Shown: positions 1 through 13,347 of the stretch, in pieces
How positions within the stretch are numbered: the first letter of the stretch is position 1
Layout of the letters: each line of letters opens with the position of its first letter
Assembly (NCBI GenBank): GCA_029204225.1
Contig: CM055095.1
Coordinates: 26,126,625-26,190,624, forward strand
From: Diphasiastrum complanatum
Lineage: Eukaryota > Streptophyta > Lycopodiopsida > Lycopodiales > Lycopodiaceae
DNA length: 64,000 bases
Direction: 5' to 3'
Notes under the pieces: generated by a model
Told to the model about the DNA's origin: nothing
Databases searched by the model: none
What the model saw: only the letters and a program-made list of their open reading frames with translations
Made by a program: the position numbers and the translations under genes

Positions 1-859
1 AGAAGTGTTAGGAATGGAAAAAGAGTTGTGAAGGAGTGGATAGTAGTAGCATGAAGTAGATAAGTGAGTAGGATCATGTTTTAAGATAGAATAAGAAAAA
101 TATTTATTGTTGGACCTTGGTATCGCTCTCAATCGGACGAAATCCCATCTATACTACAACAACGATGCAAGAATTACCTCCTTTAAGGTCCCTTTTAGCT
201 TGGGAGGGGATCTTGCTACATGTGGTATAGTCGTGGAGGAGATAAATAGCTCTTCCCATTGTAGTTAACATTGAGGGTACTTGTTATGTTGGAGCCGGTT
301 TTTGGAGTGTTTAATCCATGATAATTGTCGGTTTTTTTATTTATTTAAAGTTTTTAATCTAAATTATTCTAAATATTTTAAAGCAATGCATATGTAATTG
401 ATTATATGTCGTTCGAAGTCTGTTGTTCGGCAATATTGGACCAATATTTGAGAAGGTGAAAAATTAGTCCATCTGTTATGCCCTAATACCTACCCTAATA
501 CTGTCTTTCTCGGCATGAAGTGTGTTTGCAAGGTAAAGAAGCTGAACTGAGCAGCAAAGGGTCCCTTGGGTTCATATCAAACGAAAAATACATGAAAGTG
601 TGGCCACCTTTTGTTGACATTCCGGCATGTATGAACTAGTTTCAACCAATTCTAGGACCGAGATGCTTAGTTTCCCTGAGTGCACAAAACCTTGCATTGT
701 AACTTGTCCAGGGCTTCTTAGTAGATTTTTTGAACTACTAACTCGTCGAGAGTGTGACTAATCAAAAGACATAGTAACTTGGCCATCACTTGCCACAAAT
801 AACAAAGGTATGGTTTTACTTGCCATCTATACAAACAAATTCACCACACTCAAGATTAC
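1..859. other. Non-coding stretch, with a decayed satellite unit at about 425-585
   Basis: I see no gene here. At about 425-585 the text follows, with many changes, the order of the ~360-bp satellite unit found at 1140-3210: a 'ttggacca' block, then 'agtccat', 'tgccctaat', 'cggcatga' and 'gggttcat'. It is best read as a diverged outlying copy of that unit. The rest is AT-rich and unrecognised. Confidence 0.4.
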
Positions 860-860
860 A

Positions 861-943
<83 letters not shown>
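860..943. repeat. Compound (TA)n(TG)n(TA)n microsatellite
   Basis: Three abutting dinucleotide tracts are visible: TA, then TG with one interruption, then TA. The last TA tract runs directly into the CTAG of the Helitron-like end that follows. ORFs reading through this tract are artefacts of the repeat. Confidence 0.95.
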
Positions 944-1110
944 CTAGTAAAGAGTGCCCGTCGTTGACGTGCAAAGGACAATGGTTTAGGAGGAAAGCCA
1001 ATGGTCGTCGGGTGGCCGATGTATGTGTGTGTATGTATGTGGCCGAAGTGTGCCCGCCGATGTGTGTTGTGTGTATGGTGTGTGTATGATTTGTGCATGT
1101 GTGTATGAGT
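944..1110 (-). mobile_element. Helitron-like 3' terminus (minus strand)
   Basis: Read on the minus strand, the segment ends in an imperfect hairpin (GTGCCCGTC / GACG..GCA around GTT), then TTTA and CTAG, and then the flanking TA tract. Helitrons end in a short hairpin followed by CTRR and insert between A and T. About 100 bp next to this end (955-1065) match the reverse complement of 16640-16750, the end of another copy; shared words include 'ggaggaaag' and 'ggccgatgtatgtgtgtgta'. No 5' end of the same element was found, so its full extent is unknown. Confidence 0.6.
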
Positions 1111-1139
1111 GTGCATGTGCATGCATTGATTTCTCAAAA

Positions 1140-3210
1140 ACTCGATATCTTTACAATTCCCTAGACTGCTTCTAGGGTTCCTAGCTTGAACGCACATTTC
1201 TTTGTGCATACTGAACTGCTTGGAGCCCGGTTTGTTGATGCGGATTCGTCTCGACGTGCAGCACTGGATGGAACAGACGACATGCAAGACGGAGCCCATC
1301 CGACGATATTGGACCACTTCTCGAAAATGCCAAAAAGTAGTCCATTTATTGTGCCCTAGTGGCGTTCCTCCCGACACGAAAGTCGTTTTCAAGCATACGA
1401 TGCCGGAATTGAGCAACAACTGGTCCAGTGGGTTCGTGTTGAGCCCACAATCCTCTGGACACCTACCAGCCAAGGTTCTGACTGTTTTTTACTGAATCCG
1501 ACCAATTTGACGGGCCTAGAATCCCAGGACTACGTTTAGGGTTTCTAGTTCGCGTGCACGTTTTGCTATGAGTACTGAACCGTTTGGATCCCGGTTTAGT
1601 CGTGTGGGTTTGTCTCGACGTGTAGCACACGACGAAATAGAGGGTCTGAAAAACGGACTCCGTTCGACGACACTGGACCAATTCTCGGGAAAGTTGGAAA
1701 GTAGTCCATTTAGTGGCATTTCTCCAGACAGAAAGGGTGTTTTTGGATAGACGACGTCACAATTGAACCACAAATGGTCCTGTGGGTTCATGTCAAGGTC
1801 ACGAACCTATGGACACCTCCCATCCGAAATTCTGACCATTTTTTACTGAATCCGACCAATTCTTGGCTCGACGGGCCTAGAAATCCTAGGACTACGTTTA
1901 GGGTTTGTGGGTCGGATGCACGTTTCACTGTGAGTATTGAACCATTTGGAGCCCAGTTTCGTGCTGTAGGTTCGTATCGGCGTGCAACATAGGACGGAAC
2001 AGACGGTCTGAAAAACGGACTCCATTCGACAACACTGAACCAATTCTCGGGAATGTTGGAAAGTAGTCCATTTATGGCATTCCCCCTGACAGAAAGTGTG
2101 TTCTCAGGCAAACGGCGTCATAAGTGAACTGCAAATGGTCTTGTAAGTTCGTGTCAAGCCCACAAACCTGTGGACACCTCCCGTTCAAAGTTCTAACCGT
2201 TTTCTACTAAATATGACCAATTCGACGAGCCTAGAATCCTAGGACTACGTTTAGGGTTTGTGGTTTGAACACATGTTTCACTATGAGTACTGAACCATTT
2301 GGAGCCCAGTTTAGTGTTGTAGGTTCGTATCGGCGTGCAGCACAAGACGGAATAGATGGTCTAAAAAACGGACTCCATTCGGCGACACTGAACCAATTCT
2401 AAAAAATGTTGGAAAGTAGTCCATTTAGTGGCATTCCCCCCCGACAAAAAAGGGTGTTTTCAGACAAACGACGTCAGAATTGAACTGCAACTGGTCCTGT
2501 AAGTTCGTGTAGAGCCCACAAACCTGTGGACATCTCCTGTCCAAAGTTCTGACCGTTTTTTACTAAATCCGACCAATTTCTGGCTCGATGGGCCTAGAAT
2601 CCCAGGACTGCATTTAGGGTTTCTGGTTCGGAGGCACGTTTCGCTGTGAGTACTGAACCGTTTGGAGCCCGATTTAGTCCTATAGGTTCGTATTGGTGTG
2701 CAGCACAAAACAGAACAGACTTCTTGCAAAATGGACTCTGTTCGTTGACACTGGACCAGTTCTCGGAGATGCTACCAATTCCTGGCTCGACGGGCCTAGA
2801 ATCCTAGGACTACGTTTAGCGTTTGTGGTTTGAATGCACGTTTCACTATGAGTATTGAACCATTTGGAGCCCAGTTTAGTGTTGTAGATTCGTATCGGCG
2901 TGCAACACAGGACGGAATAGACGGTCTAAAAAACGGACTTCATTCGGCGACACTGAACCAATTCTCAGGAATGTTGGAAAGTAGTCCATTTAGTGGCATT
3001 CCCCCCGACAGAAAGGGTGTTTTCAGATAAACGGCGCTAGAATTGAGCTGCAAATGGTCCTGTGGATTCATGTTGAGCCCACAAACCTATGGACACCTCC
3101 CGTCCGAAGTTTTGACCGTTTTTTTACCGAATCTGACAAATTTTTGTCTCAATGGGCTATAATCCCAAGACTGCGTTTAGGGTTTCTGGTTCGGAGGTAC
3201 GTTTCTCTAT
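1140..3210. repeat. ~360-bp tandem satellite array, about six units
   Basis: The landmark 'gactacgtttaggg' or a close variant recurs at 1164, 1528, 1890, 2243, 2606, 2808 and 3169. The spacings are 364, 362, 353, 363, 202 and 361 bp. Each unit then carries, in order, 'tgagtactgaaccgtttgg', 'agcccggttt', 'cgtgcagcac', 'cattgacactgg..' type text and a 'ctgtggacacctcccgtcc' block. The 202-bp spacing marks one internally deleted unit. Short ORFs on both strands come from the repeated sequence and are not genes. Confidence 0.85.
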
Positions 3211-3665
3211 GAGGATAGTTCCGAGAGCGTGAAGTATGAATTTGTTTAGGGTTGAAATAGGTGCTACCCTTACTGAGGCTCAGAGAAGATCTGCCTTGTA
3301 ATCCTGTATGTTCAATGTTTGAAAAGCCAATAGACTTTTGAGCTAAGAAAATGGTAGCAAAGCTTTTGGAATTTGAGAAAAAGTGCAGAGAGCTAAGAGA
3401 AATTAGTAGGCGACCAGTCAGGCTAGCTAAATATAGGTGCAGGTGAGTGAAAATAAAAAATGGAGGGAAAAAATCCAAGACTTGCTTGCACTCTCAACTA
3501 TTTGCAACAGTCCATCGAGAGTTTGGAATTGTTCTATGATGTCTTATTAGCTATTGATATATACAATTACTATCTTTCCTCCTCATATAAAGTATTCACA
3601 TTGATTGGCATGGCAGAAATGGATCGTGTGTGTATATGTGTGTATGAATTTTTTGAAGACGATTC
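3211..3665. other. Unrelated segment interrupting the satellite
   Basis: Satellite text stops after the 'tctctatgag' block and resumes at about 3668 with 'gtggacacctcccatctg'. The roughly 450 bp between resemble nothing else in the window. No gene was recognised. Confidence 0.4.
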
Positions 3666-3817
3666 GTACTGTGGACACCTCCCATCTGAGGTTCTGACTG
3701 TTTCTCACTAAATGTGACCAATTCCTGGCTCGACGGGCCTAGAATCCCATAACTGCATTTAGGGTTTTTGGTTTGAACGCACGTTTCTCTATGAGTACTG
3801 AACCGTTTGGAGCCCGG
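3666..3817. repeat. Partial satellite unit, left of an insertion
   Basis: This is the end of one unit and the start of the next ('ctgtggacacctccc', 'tcgacgggcctagaatccca', 'ctatgagtactgaaccg'). It stops at 'tttggagcccgg' (3806-3817). The same word restarts the unit at 6388. Confidence 0.75.
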
Positions 3818-6387
3818 TAAAAATCTTCTCAGATGCTTCAATTATTTGAAGAGTCTTCAATGCAAATTTTGCATCAGCAGAAGATGATCAGTCTTTTGTG
3901 CACTGACCTCATACTTGCTCTTTATATTTGCAAACTCACATTCTCAAAACCCCATGTGTATCAATTGAGTATAATGCTTTCTTTCTATGCATCTCATATT
4001 CAGAACAAAGTCTGTAGAGCTACCTTTAAGAAAGGAACTGTTATATTTTGATTTTTGCCACTGAGTAATGATATTTCCACTATACACTCACTTTTGTACA
4101 ATCGATTTTCTAATATATGTACTTCAAAGACTGTTGTTCTAACAGGTCTGATCATTAGTTAGATTACTTAAAGAAACAAATAGGAAGTTAATCCACTGAG
4201 TTGGTTTTCTGGCTGTCCAGCAATATGATGATATCTATTAGAAGGCGATCTATCTTTTAGCTATCATTGGTTGTTTTCAGAAGAATTAGTATCTTGATGT
4301 CCAGCCCTTCAACCTTGTCAAACCTGTGTACTACAGGCTGAAGTAATGATAATCTTCTCTTTCCTTGATTATTTTGGCAGAAGCTCGTGTTTATTTTTTA
4401 AAATATTTTTAGACTACATCTTTATTAACCGCTCATGCCAAGGACATTCTTATAAAGTCTAATAGAAAAGTAAGTATTATAGATATTCTACAAAAAGTTA
4501 TCAAATTTATTGACAAACATCTCGTAGGTCTGGCTTGACAATTCAAAACCCTTATCATAGGCACAGTAATAGTGGTTCAGATCACTTTCATTCACATGAA
4601 TTGTTGCAAACTAGTTTAGGAATTCTCTTAAGTAGCATTAACAAACTACCTCGCTACATAGGCTTTCACAGTACACAAATCGGAGTAGTGTTTAGTTAGA
4701 GCTTATCACAGTCTTTTTCCAGTTGGCATAGATATACAAGCACTTAATGAGTTTTCTATGTGCAGATTCAAATCCGTCCATGACTTACCTAGACCATTGG
4801 ATCCAAATGTGAGGTTTTCGGTCAAGTAGATTGCTGCACATAGGCTCATAAATTCAAATTGAGTCACGTAGATCGCTGCACATAGGCTCATAAATTCTGC
4901 TAACAACCTGAAGATTTCATAGCAGATGTTGAATGGAGGCTCTATTTAACTTTAAGTGAGGAGGCATGAGAGATAGGAGATACAATACTTCATCCTGTTC
5001 TGAGCGCTGACTCACATTATAAGTAGAACGATCATCATACTCTTTAGAAAATTTTGCATATCAAACTCAAATCAGGAAATGTTATGAGCAATAGTTATTG
5101 GCGGTTGGAATAGCGGGACTATCAGGTTGGTTTGAATTCTATTCAGGAAACTTATGGTTGTTGCAGTAGCAGGACCATCTATTTGAAAGGCTTGAACTCA
5201 ACTTATCGACAATAGGGTATATGTAGATTTGCTGCTTAAGTCTGCAACAGAAGAGCTAAATTAATGATAGAATCAGTTTTTTTATTGCGTTCTCTTATTG
5301 TAAAAGATCCAATATTGAGTGAAGTAGGATTTGATCTTTCGAAATTGGCACTCGACAAATGGGATTTGAATATAGTCATATGTGGAGGACATAGAGAGGC
5401 GCATCATTTCTATAAAAGATTATTTGTCTAGAATTAACTTTGCGTATGAAGTAGTCTTACTTTGAAATACCTTAAATTTTTTTCTCAATGCGGGTTCCTT
5501 ATGCGCAAACAGTCAACAAGCAAACATGTTGTTCTCCCAAACAGCAAAAACGAATTTAGAGCAAGGCCTCACTTTCTAGAACTTATTGTTTTACATGTCA
5601 ATCATAAATCGCTTTCTGTTTGGATGAGGATAAGACAGAAACTCACGGCTATGATCAATGAGGAATATACTAGCAATCAATGATCGTGCTACTTGATGCT
5701 GTGTAACCAGGAGAGATACACACTGCAAGACACCCACCCTTCGAATTGGCTCCATACCTTTTTTGCACCCGCGGATTCATTTATGAAGTCATCCATGACG
5801 CTGCTACACTGGAAATGAGCAAGTTGCTTTTATGGTTATGAAAACCTGTTGGTAAAGGAGGGCCGAAGTAAGGGCGATCCAGCCCGCAACAAGACCCGTC
5901 CGTCCAATAGTAGGTTTGCTTACTTGTCTCTCTCTTGCTATTGGAAATCGCATTGCCACCGCTTTCAGTCAAATTTTCGTCTTTAGTTCCTTTCAAAGCA
6001 AATCCAACCAATCGCTAATATGCATTTCGGATGCAGAGGTCCGATTCAAGAAGGTAACAATTTGTCATTTGATATGGAGGTGTCTCAGAAGCGATCATAG
6101 AGTTTAGTCATGCAAGAAAGGCATGGACAAGAAAGAAGTCGATGAGCCACAATCTTTGTTCAATGCAGATTGAGGCCGTGCTTTGATATTAGTGCGACTG
6201 TCCACAATAAGCTTGTTGCTGGCCAAAGGAGAATGCTCTCCACCATGACCTCTCCTGAATTTGAGAGAGAGATCATGTCCAGGTAATTTGAATTTTGAAT
6301 TTTGAGTGGGCCATTACATGTATGCATGGGGAGGAGGGCCATGCATGCTCCTACCCATACATGCATCCTCCTCCCCAAGTTTTTTAG
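3818..6387. other. 2.57-kb segment apparently inserted in a satellite unit
   Basis: The satellite unit is broken exactly at 'tttggagcccg' (3806-3816), and that word is repeated where the unit resumes (6388-6398). This is what a target-site duplication of about 11 bp would look like. I found no terminal inverted repeats, no LTRs and no recognisable protein domain inside. The ORFs present are under 80 codons and match nothing I know. The right end (6300-6380) is rich in 'catgcatcctcctcc' words that also occur near 15250-15330. Confidence 0.4.
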
Positions 6388-6507
6388 TTTGGAGCCCGAT
6401 TTGTTGATGCGGACTCGTCTCGACGTGCAGCACTGGATGGAACAGACGACATGCAAGACGGAGCCCGTTGCGATATTGGACCACTTCTTGAAAATGCCAA
6501 AAAAGTA
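6388..6507. repeat. Partial satellite unit, right of the insertion
   Basis: From 'tttggagcccgatttg' through 'cgtctcgacgtgcagcac' to 'ttggaccacttcttgaaaa', this matches the first unit of the 1140-3210 array (1213-1330) almost base for base. Confidence 0.8.
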
Positions 6508-7129
6508 AACGACCGACTTTATCAGCACACCAAGCAGGTTGTTGCAAGTATGGATAAAGTTAGATACCAGTGATGAAAAAAGGGATTGAAGTCTCTCGGA
6601 GACACTAATATCAATTATTCAAGATGCCCAGTTCTTGGTGAGCCCTAAAATAGTGTGCAATTGAAAAATGAACACCATTCATTCGACCTTCCATCATATG
6701 AATGTATTTTATAGCTCTCAAAGATGACAATACTTGAGGTGATGTAACAGTTCGACCAAGGTTACCAAAAGCAAAAAACTTGTCTTTCAAATGAGAAACG
6801 GGATTGGATTAAAATTAAAACCAGAAGATCGCATGTGTTAGGATTTCAGAGGTAGATTGTCACATCCATTCCTAGCAAGGTACTACAGGAGCAAGAGGAA
6901 AGGATGGGACATATTGATCAAGCAAACGTGTACATCATCGAGTAGCATGATGAGCATTGTAAACAGATTGATCATCAACATTTTCAGACTGATTGGGTCT
7001 CCACCTGGATGGTCCAAGATCTTGATTCACCTGAGATCTAAGACGATAGAGTTTGTTCTCATCATTTGGATGCGGTGTAAACTCATCCATAAGTTCTTCT
7101 GATAAGTTGGCCATGAGAACTGACGGGAT
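6508..7129. other. Intergenic, nothing recognised
   Basis: Moderately AT-rich sequence with short ORFs only. No domain, repeat or RNA gene was recognised. Confidence 0.4.
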
Positions 7130-8110
7130 TCAACTCAAATGTGATACAACTGGTAAAAAGATGACAAAAAATGCTACAAAATTTTTTTGCGACAAAAAAT
7201 GCTACAAAAAATTTACAAGAAAAAATCCCGAAGGTAAAAATGCTACAGAAATTTTCGAAAAAAACTTCAAATTTTTTCTCTTTGCGAAAAACGCCACAAT
7301 TTTTTTTTTTCAAAAAGGGACAAAAATTTGCGAAAAATACGAAATATTCGTGAAAAATTGAAACGATTTTTTTTTTGCGATACAACCGACAAAAAAAATT
7401 TGGCGAAAAAAACGTCAAAAAATTGTGCAAAAAATATGACAATTTTTTTTTACAACTTTGTTTGTGACGAATTTTTTGCGACACTTTTATTGCAAAAATT
7501 TTTTTTGCAAAAAAACGTCAATTTTTTTTTTTGACAAAAAAACCACAAAAAGTACGACACAAAAAAATAACTATGAAAAATGCGACAAAAGTAGTAATAT
7601 ATTTTTTTTAAAAGCGACAAAAATTTCGCAAAAAAACAAAAAAAAAAACACAAAAAACACGACAAAAATTCGAAAAATCTACGAAAATTTGCAAACGAAA
7701 CTACGAAAAAATATGCAACAATTATGAAAACACAAATATCTGACACAAATATGCGAAAATATGCAACAAAAATACATGACAAATGCGACACAAAACTACA
7801 AAAAACGCGACAAAACCACGAAAAATCATGCCACAAAATCACAAAAAATTACATGTTAAAATTTCACGAAAAAACTACGAAAAAACGTGAAAAAGTGTGA
7901 CAACAGTTTTTTATTTTGTGAAAAAAATGAGAATTTTAAGTGTCCAAATTGTTTTTGTTTATTTTTAAAAATGCGGGGGAAAATTCGCGAAAATGCAACA
8001 AAAAATTTGCGAAAAATGCGACAATTTGTTGTAAAAAGCGACGAAAAATTCACGAAAAATGCTACGAAAAATTCACAACAATTTTTTTACTGTCCAATTT
8101 TTTTTTAAAA
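7130..8110. repeat. A/T-rich quasi-repeat of gcgaca / gcgaaa words
   Basis: Nearly 1 kb is built from homopolymer A or T runs joined by 'gcgaca', 'gcgaaa', 'acgaaa' and 'ctacaa' words, with no fixed period. ORFs on both strands through this tract are low-complexity (Lys/Asn or Phe) and are not credible genes. Similar 'gaaaaatgcgacaa' words occur in the copia LTR at 35150-35360. Confidence 0.8.
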
Positions 8111-8480
8111 TGCGCACTTTTTTTTTCTTTTTTTGCAGGTCGTCGGATGCAATCGTCAGAGAAAGTCTTTTTGTGTAGTTCGTTGGATGGAATTGTCGGA
8201 CCCAATTTTTTAGAAAAAATTTGAAAAAGAGAATAGACTCAAAAAATGGAGAAAAATAGAATAGACTCGAAAAAAAATTTGGACAGTCGTCAGATGCAAT
8301 CTTCAGAGGGCACCGTCAGATAAGATCGTCAAATTGAATTTTTTTCATTGTAAATTGTTGTCGGATGCACGTCAGATCGAAATTGAAAAAAAAAACTCAA
8401 AAAAACAGGAGAAACTTGAAAATTTTGAAAACTCGTAAAAATCAAAAAAATTTAAAATTGTCTGATGAGATTATTGACAG
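8111..8480. repeat. Degenerate gtcagatgc / gtcggatgc quasi-repeat
   Basis: Variants of 'cgtcggatgcaatcgtcag' recur every 30-60 bp, mixed with poly-A runs, continuing the low-complexity tract to the left. No gene. Confidence 0.6.
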
Positions 8481-10751
8481 ATGCAAATGTCAGAAAATTC
8501 AAAAAAAATAGAAAATCGGCAGACGAAATTTTTTGGCGGATAGAATTTTGTGGCGGATGCAATGAGCAACAGATGAAAACAATAAAAAAAGAGCGGTGCG
8601 ATAGTGGAAGCAGTGGAAAGATGAAAATTTGATTTTTTCTGATTGTCGGTGTCCAGAAATACAACAAGCGGTGGCGGTGGTGGTGGGTTTTTTTTTCTGG
8701 AACGTGATGTGTTAGATTGCACCGGTCTGAGGGCTCAACAAGAGCGTTCTGAGACAATTTAAGGTCTGACAAAGAAGAATCTAAAATGCGAGGCTTTTTA
8801 ACTCTCTTTTCAAAGTCCTTTTCATCTTTCTCTCACGGTACTTGTTCGCTAATGAGAAATGCACGACAGCAAGAGCAACAAAAAGCAATTTAAAATTAAA
8901 AAAGTGTGTTGTAAAAATAAGTTCCGGATAAAAAGCCAAGAAGATTGTCAAAAGCAACTAGCGCCAATGTTTGCAGCTCGCTCTACTAGCTCTATTGATC
9001 TACTAACGTCTATTCAAACTCTATTAGCAGTGACTCTCTCAATGTTTGCATAGAGATCTTCTATGTCTCTAACAGCGATTCTCATAGAACTTGTTTACCA
9101 ACAACCAGTTATGTCGTAGTAGGATCTCTCATGAATGATTCTAGTAAGGATGACATCTACTTGTCTGTCACAACGGAAGCTTGACAACGTTTAGCAATGG
9201 TTCTCTATCAGAATGTTGGCTCGATACTGTCTGACAGAGATTTAATTTGACAAGGATTCACGTTTACAAATCTATATGCAACGACTCAGTCACAGAATCT
9301 GGTTGTAGTATAATAGTGATGTACCCACTTGTCAAAGGCACATCTACGACCTGATTCAGAACCTTATTTGACAATGGTAGCTCATCTTGAATATAGGATC
9401 TGTCAAGAACTCGTTTTCTACAGTTCTCCAGTTCTATTTCAGATTGATTCATTATTGCTTACAAACTACAGATTGTTGCTAAACTAAACTAAACAAGAAC
9501 ATGGAATTAAACTAAATCTACTCCTATTGAAATCAGAGAATCAACATCAGCTCAACAACTTCTAGACTAAAGCAATGAAAATCCTAGAAAGAGCTTCCTA
9601 CAACTATCACTCAACAGTTGTAAGAGGAACTTCTCCGGGAGTAGAAACCAGGAGACATCAGAAAACAGTGGAATGGTAGATCAATCTCCGAGTCTTGCAC
9701 ATCTACCTGATACTAATTTCAAACCAAACTTTAAGAGAAGAAAACATCAACAAGCACATTCATACATCAGTACCCAAACAAAATGCATGAAGATGGAGCA
9801 TGGGAAGAAACACAAGTAGAATGATCTTCAATTAACAAAGCAACAACATTTCAGTACAAATTACATGCCCTAGAACTCGAGGAGGAGGCTCCTATCTATA
9901 CCCATGAGCTGTAGAACTCAATTGCATAATATTTTGGAGTCCACCTCTTGCAACAGAGTGAAACCCAATCTATAAAGATTTGAGTTCCACCTCTTACTTG
10001 ATAATAGGAGGCCTCTTTATTTCAAAACATAACTCAAGTTGAGATAATCTAATTTGCTAGCTCCAACATGGCTATCCATCTTTCGGGACATACCATGGGG
10101 TTCACAACTGTATATTTTAGCCTAACACTATAATTCTCGTGCTTTCAGACTCGGCTCTCAACTGCATCTCTACTAGAAGCCCTTTTGAGTGGAGAGGCTT
10201 TGCATCGACACCTCGGGGCATGGCATCAGCTAACAGTTTTCAATAAGAAATCACAAAGATATGAAACTTCTCAGTTCTCTTCTACCACTTATACCAAGCA
10301 AATCAACACATAAAATAGTGAAATCTTGATCAACCTATGATCTATCCTCAATCTAATGACTTTTGCCACTTCATAAGATTGAAACACACTCAAATGAAGT
10401 TAAGAAACCTCAATATCTAGAGATCGAATCAAAATTAGGCTTTGACAAAATCACAAAAAATTGATTATTTCAAAATCTACATGCAAATGCCAAAAGCTTG
10501 ATATGAAATCTATTAGCCACCACTTAGGCTTTTCCAATGATCAAAAAATCAGCCAAATCCAGCATGAAATGTGAGAAATTGGAATTGATCAAGATTATGA
10601 CTCTATGTAGGGTTTTGATCTACAAAAGATCCAATCTACATATGCAAGAAACTCGATTTTGGTGTAGAATCCAATCTAGCATGCTCTAGCATTGAGATCT
10701 TCTCCAAATCATTGATAGATGTGATTGATTTCTTCATAACCTGAAACACAA
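8481..10751. other. Intergenic, nothing recognised
   Basis: About 2.3 kb of AT-rich sequence with only short ORFs. The right part would be the leader and gag region of the minus-strand element whose primer-binding site is at 10752-10763, but its minus-strand translation is full of stops and shows no gag motif. Confidence 0.35.
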
Positions 10752-10763
10752 GCTCTGATACCA
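10752..10763 (-). promoter_or_regulatory. Retrotransposon primer-binding site (tRNA-iMet type)
   Basis: On the minus strand this reads TGGTATCAGAGC, the usual copia primer-binding site complementary to the 3' end of initiator methionine tRNA. It directly follows ...CTTCACA, which would be the CA end of an LTR. It marks the 5' LTR boundary of a minus-strand element. Confidence 0.75.
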
Positions 10764-11350
<587 letters not shown>

Positions 11351-11908
11351 TACATTTCTGAAAATTCAAATTACCCTCCTTTTTTCATGGATGCTCTTCC
11401 TTCGTCCAAATCAATGCTCTTAGCAAGATCATCTTTTGCCATCCATCGCCCTCCTCCTTGCCCTCTATAATTGCATTGCTGAAGAATGTTGTCCATTCTG
11501 TAAAACTGTTTTCTTCAAGGTATGTTAGAGCCAAAATTTAATAGAATGTTGTCCATTCTGTTAGCTTCCTGAAATGGTCTTTTGCTGAACATTTCGGCAC
11601 TCCCACAACGCGAGAATCTACATCGTATTCGTGGTAGATCCTGGAACTGTATGTGCGTTTTTAACATATTTGCATGCTTGTGTTTGCAGTTGAGTGCTAG
11701 CGTACATGGAGGGAGGACTGCTTTATAAAACTCGCTAACAAAATTGAGTTGGGTGTGAACATGAACACGACAACTCTCACGCTGGAGAACGAAAAAGAAA
11801 ATCCTGGACATCGTTTGGTGGCATTTTCTTTCGATTCTAGTCCTCATGGAAGATAAGCGATTTCAGTACAAATTATTCATTGACATACACATTTTGTCCC
11901 ATTGTAAT
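11351..11908. other. Intergenic, nothing recognised
   Basis: A 110-codon minus-strand ORF (11515-11847) is present but shows no recognisable domain and no conserved neighbours. It is not called a gene. No other structure is visible. Confidence 0.35.
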
Positions 11909-12067
11909 CATGTCAAGATTGTGGCCTGTGATGCAGCCTGCATTGCAAAATCACGGCAGCTATGAGTGCCGCAACAAGTGCTTTAGGGGAAATTCATCAA
12001 CTACATTTGTGATTTCGTTTCGAGCGATAGAGATGGTAGATTAACGGACGATGAATTATCGATGGGG
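11909..12067 (+). pseudogene. TFIIA-S: TFIIA small-subunit C-terminus plus 3' flank, first tandem copy
   Basis: This begins inside the last codons of a TFIIA-gamma-like frame (VKIVACDAACIAKS, then a stop at about 11963). It continues with a 3'-flanking sequence that recurs, at roughly 85-90% identity by eye, at 12288-12445. The two segments are 379 bp apart. The copy holds only the last ~17 codons and the 3' flank, so it is a 5'-truncated duplicate that abuts the next copy at about 12066. Confidence 0.7.
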
Positions 12068-12345
12068 AGGGGGCTGATAGAGGCCCTGGATGAGATGGTG
12101 ATCAATGGCACCATTTTGTTGCTCTTGGCTGCGAAAGTATTGATGTGAAAGTGTTGCGGACAAAGGTGCACTCCAAAATCAGCTTCAAGGGTCATCTTCA
12201 CGCTTACATGTATTGTGACAGTGTTTGGACATTCAATTTGACAAATGCTAGCTTTCATACGGACAATGATGACGTGCAAGCAGTGAATCGTGTCAAGATT
12301 GTGGCCTGTGATGCACCATGCGTTGCAAAATCACAGCAGTTGTGA
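12064..12345 (+). pseudogene. TFIIA-S: Transcription factor IIA gamma (small) subunit pseudogene
   Basis: TFIIA-gamma pairs with the alpha/beta subunits to stabilise TBP on the TATA box in the nucleus. Here the frame opens with GLIEALDEMVINGTI, matching the N-terminal helical region. It meets a TGA after ...AAKVLM and resumes in another frame with VLRTKVHSKISFKGHLHAY, CDSVWTFNL and VKIVACDA, the diagnostic beta-barrel end. A stop follows at 12343-12345. The first ~18 residues of the family are missing, there is an internal frameshift, and no intron is present across the matched part, which suggests a truncated retrocopy later duplicated in tandem with its 3' flank. It cannot encode the full ~105-residue protein. 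Family assignment is confident; the retrocopy origin is inference. Confidence 0.85.
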
Positions 12346-13196
<851 letters not shown>

Positions 13197-13347
13197 GTTG
13201 TGCGCATCCGGACTGGCAGGCGTTTTTTCTTGGATCTGGACTAGAGTGTAGTGTGGATCGCGACTGGCAGACAGTTGTTGAAGAGGAGAAGAGTTGTTAA
13301 AGATCATGACCTGCATGCTGTTGAAAGTCGTTCTAATCACAGGAGCA

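Noticed and set aside
856-1473. A 205-codon minus-strand ORF over the TA/TG tract and the first satellite unit
   Set aside because: It consists of microsatellite-encoded Tyr/Ile and Thr/His runs plus satellite sequence, with no domain.
1140-3210. CRISPR array
   Set aside because: Units are ~360 bp and similar throughout, with no short repeat/variable spacer pattern, and the genome is a plant's.
11515-11847. A 110-codon minus-strand ORF
   Set aside because: No domain, no homologue recognised, and no supporting context.
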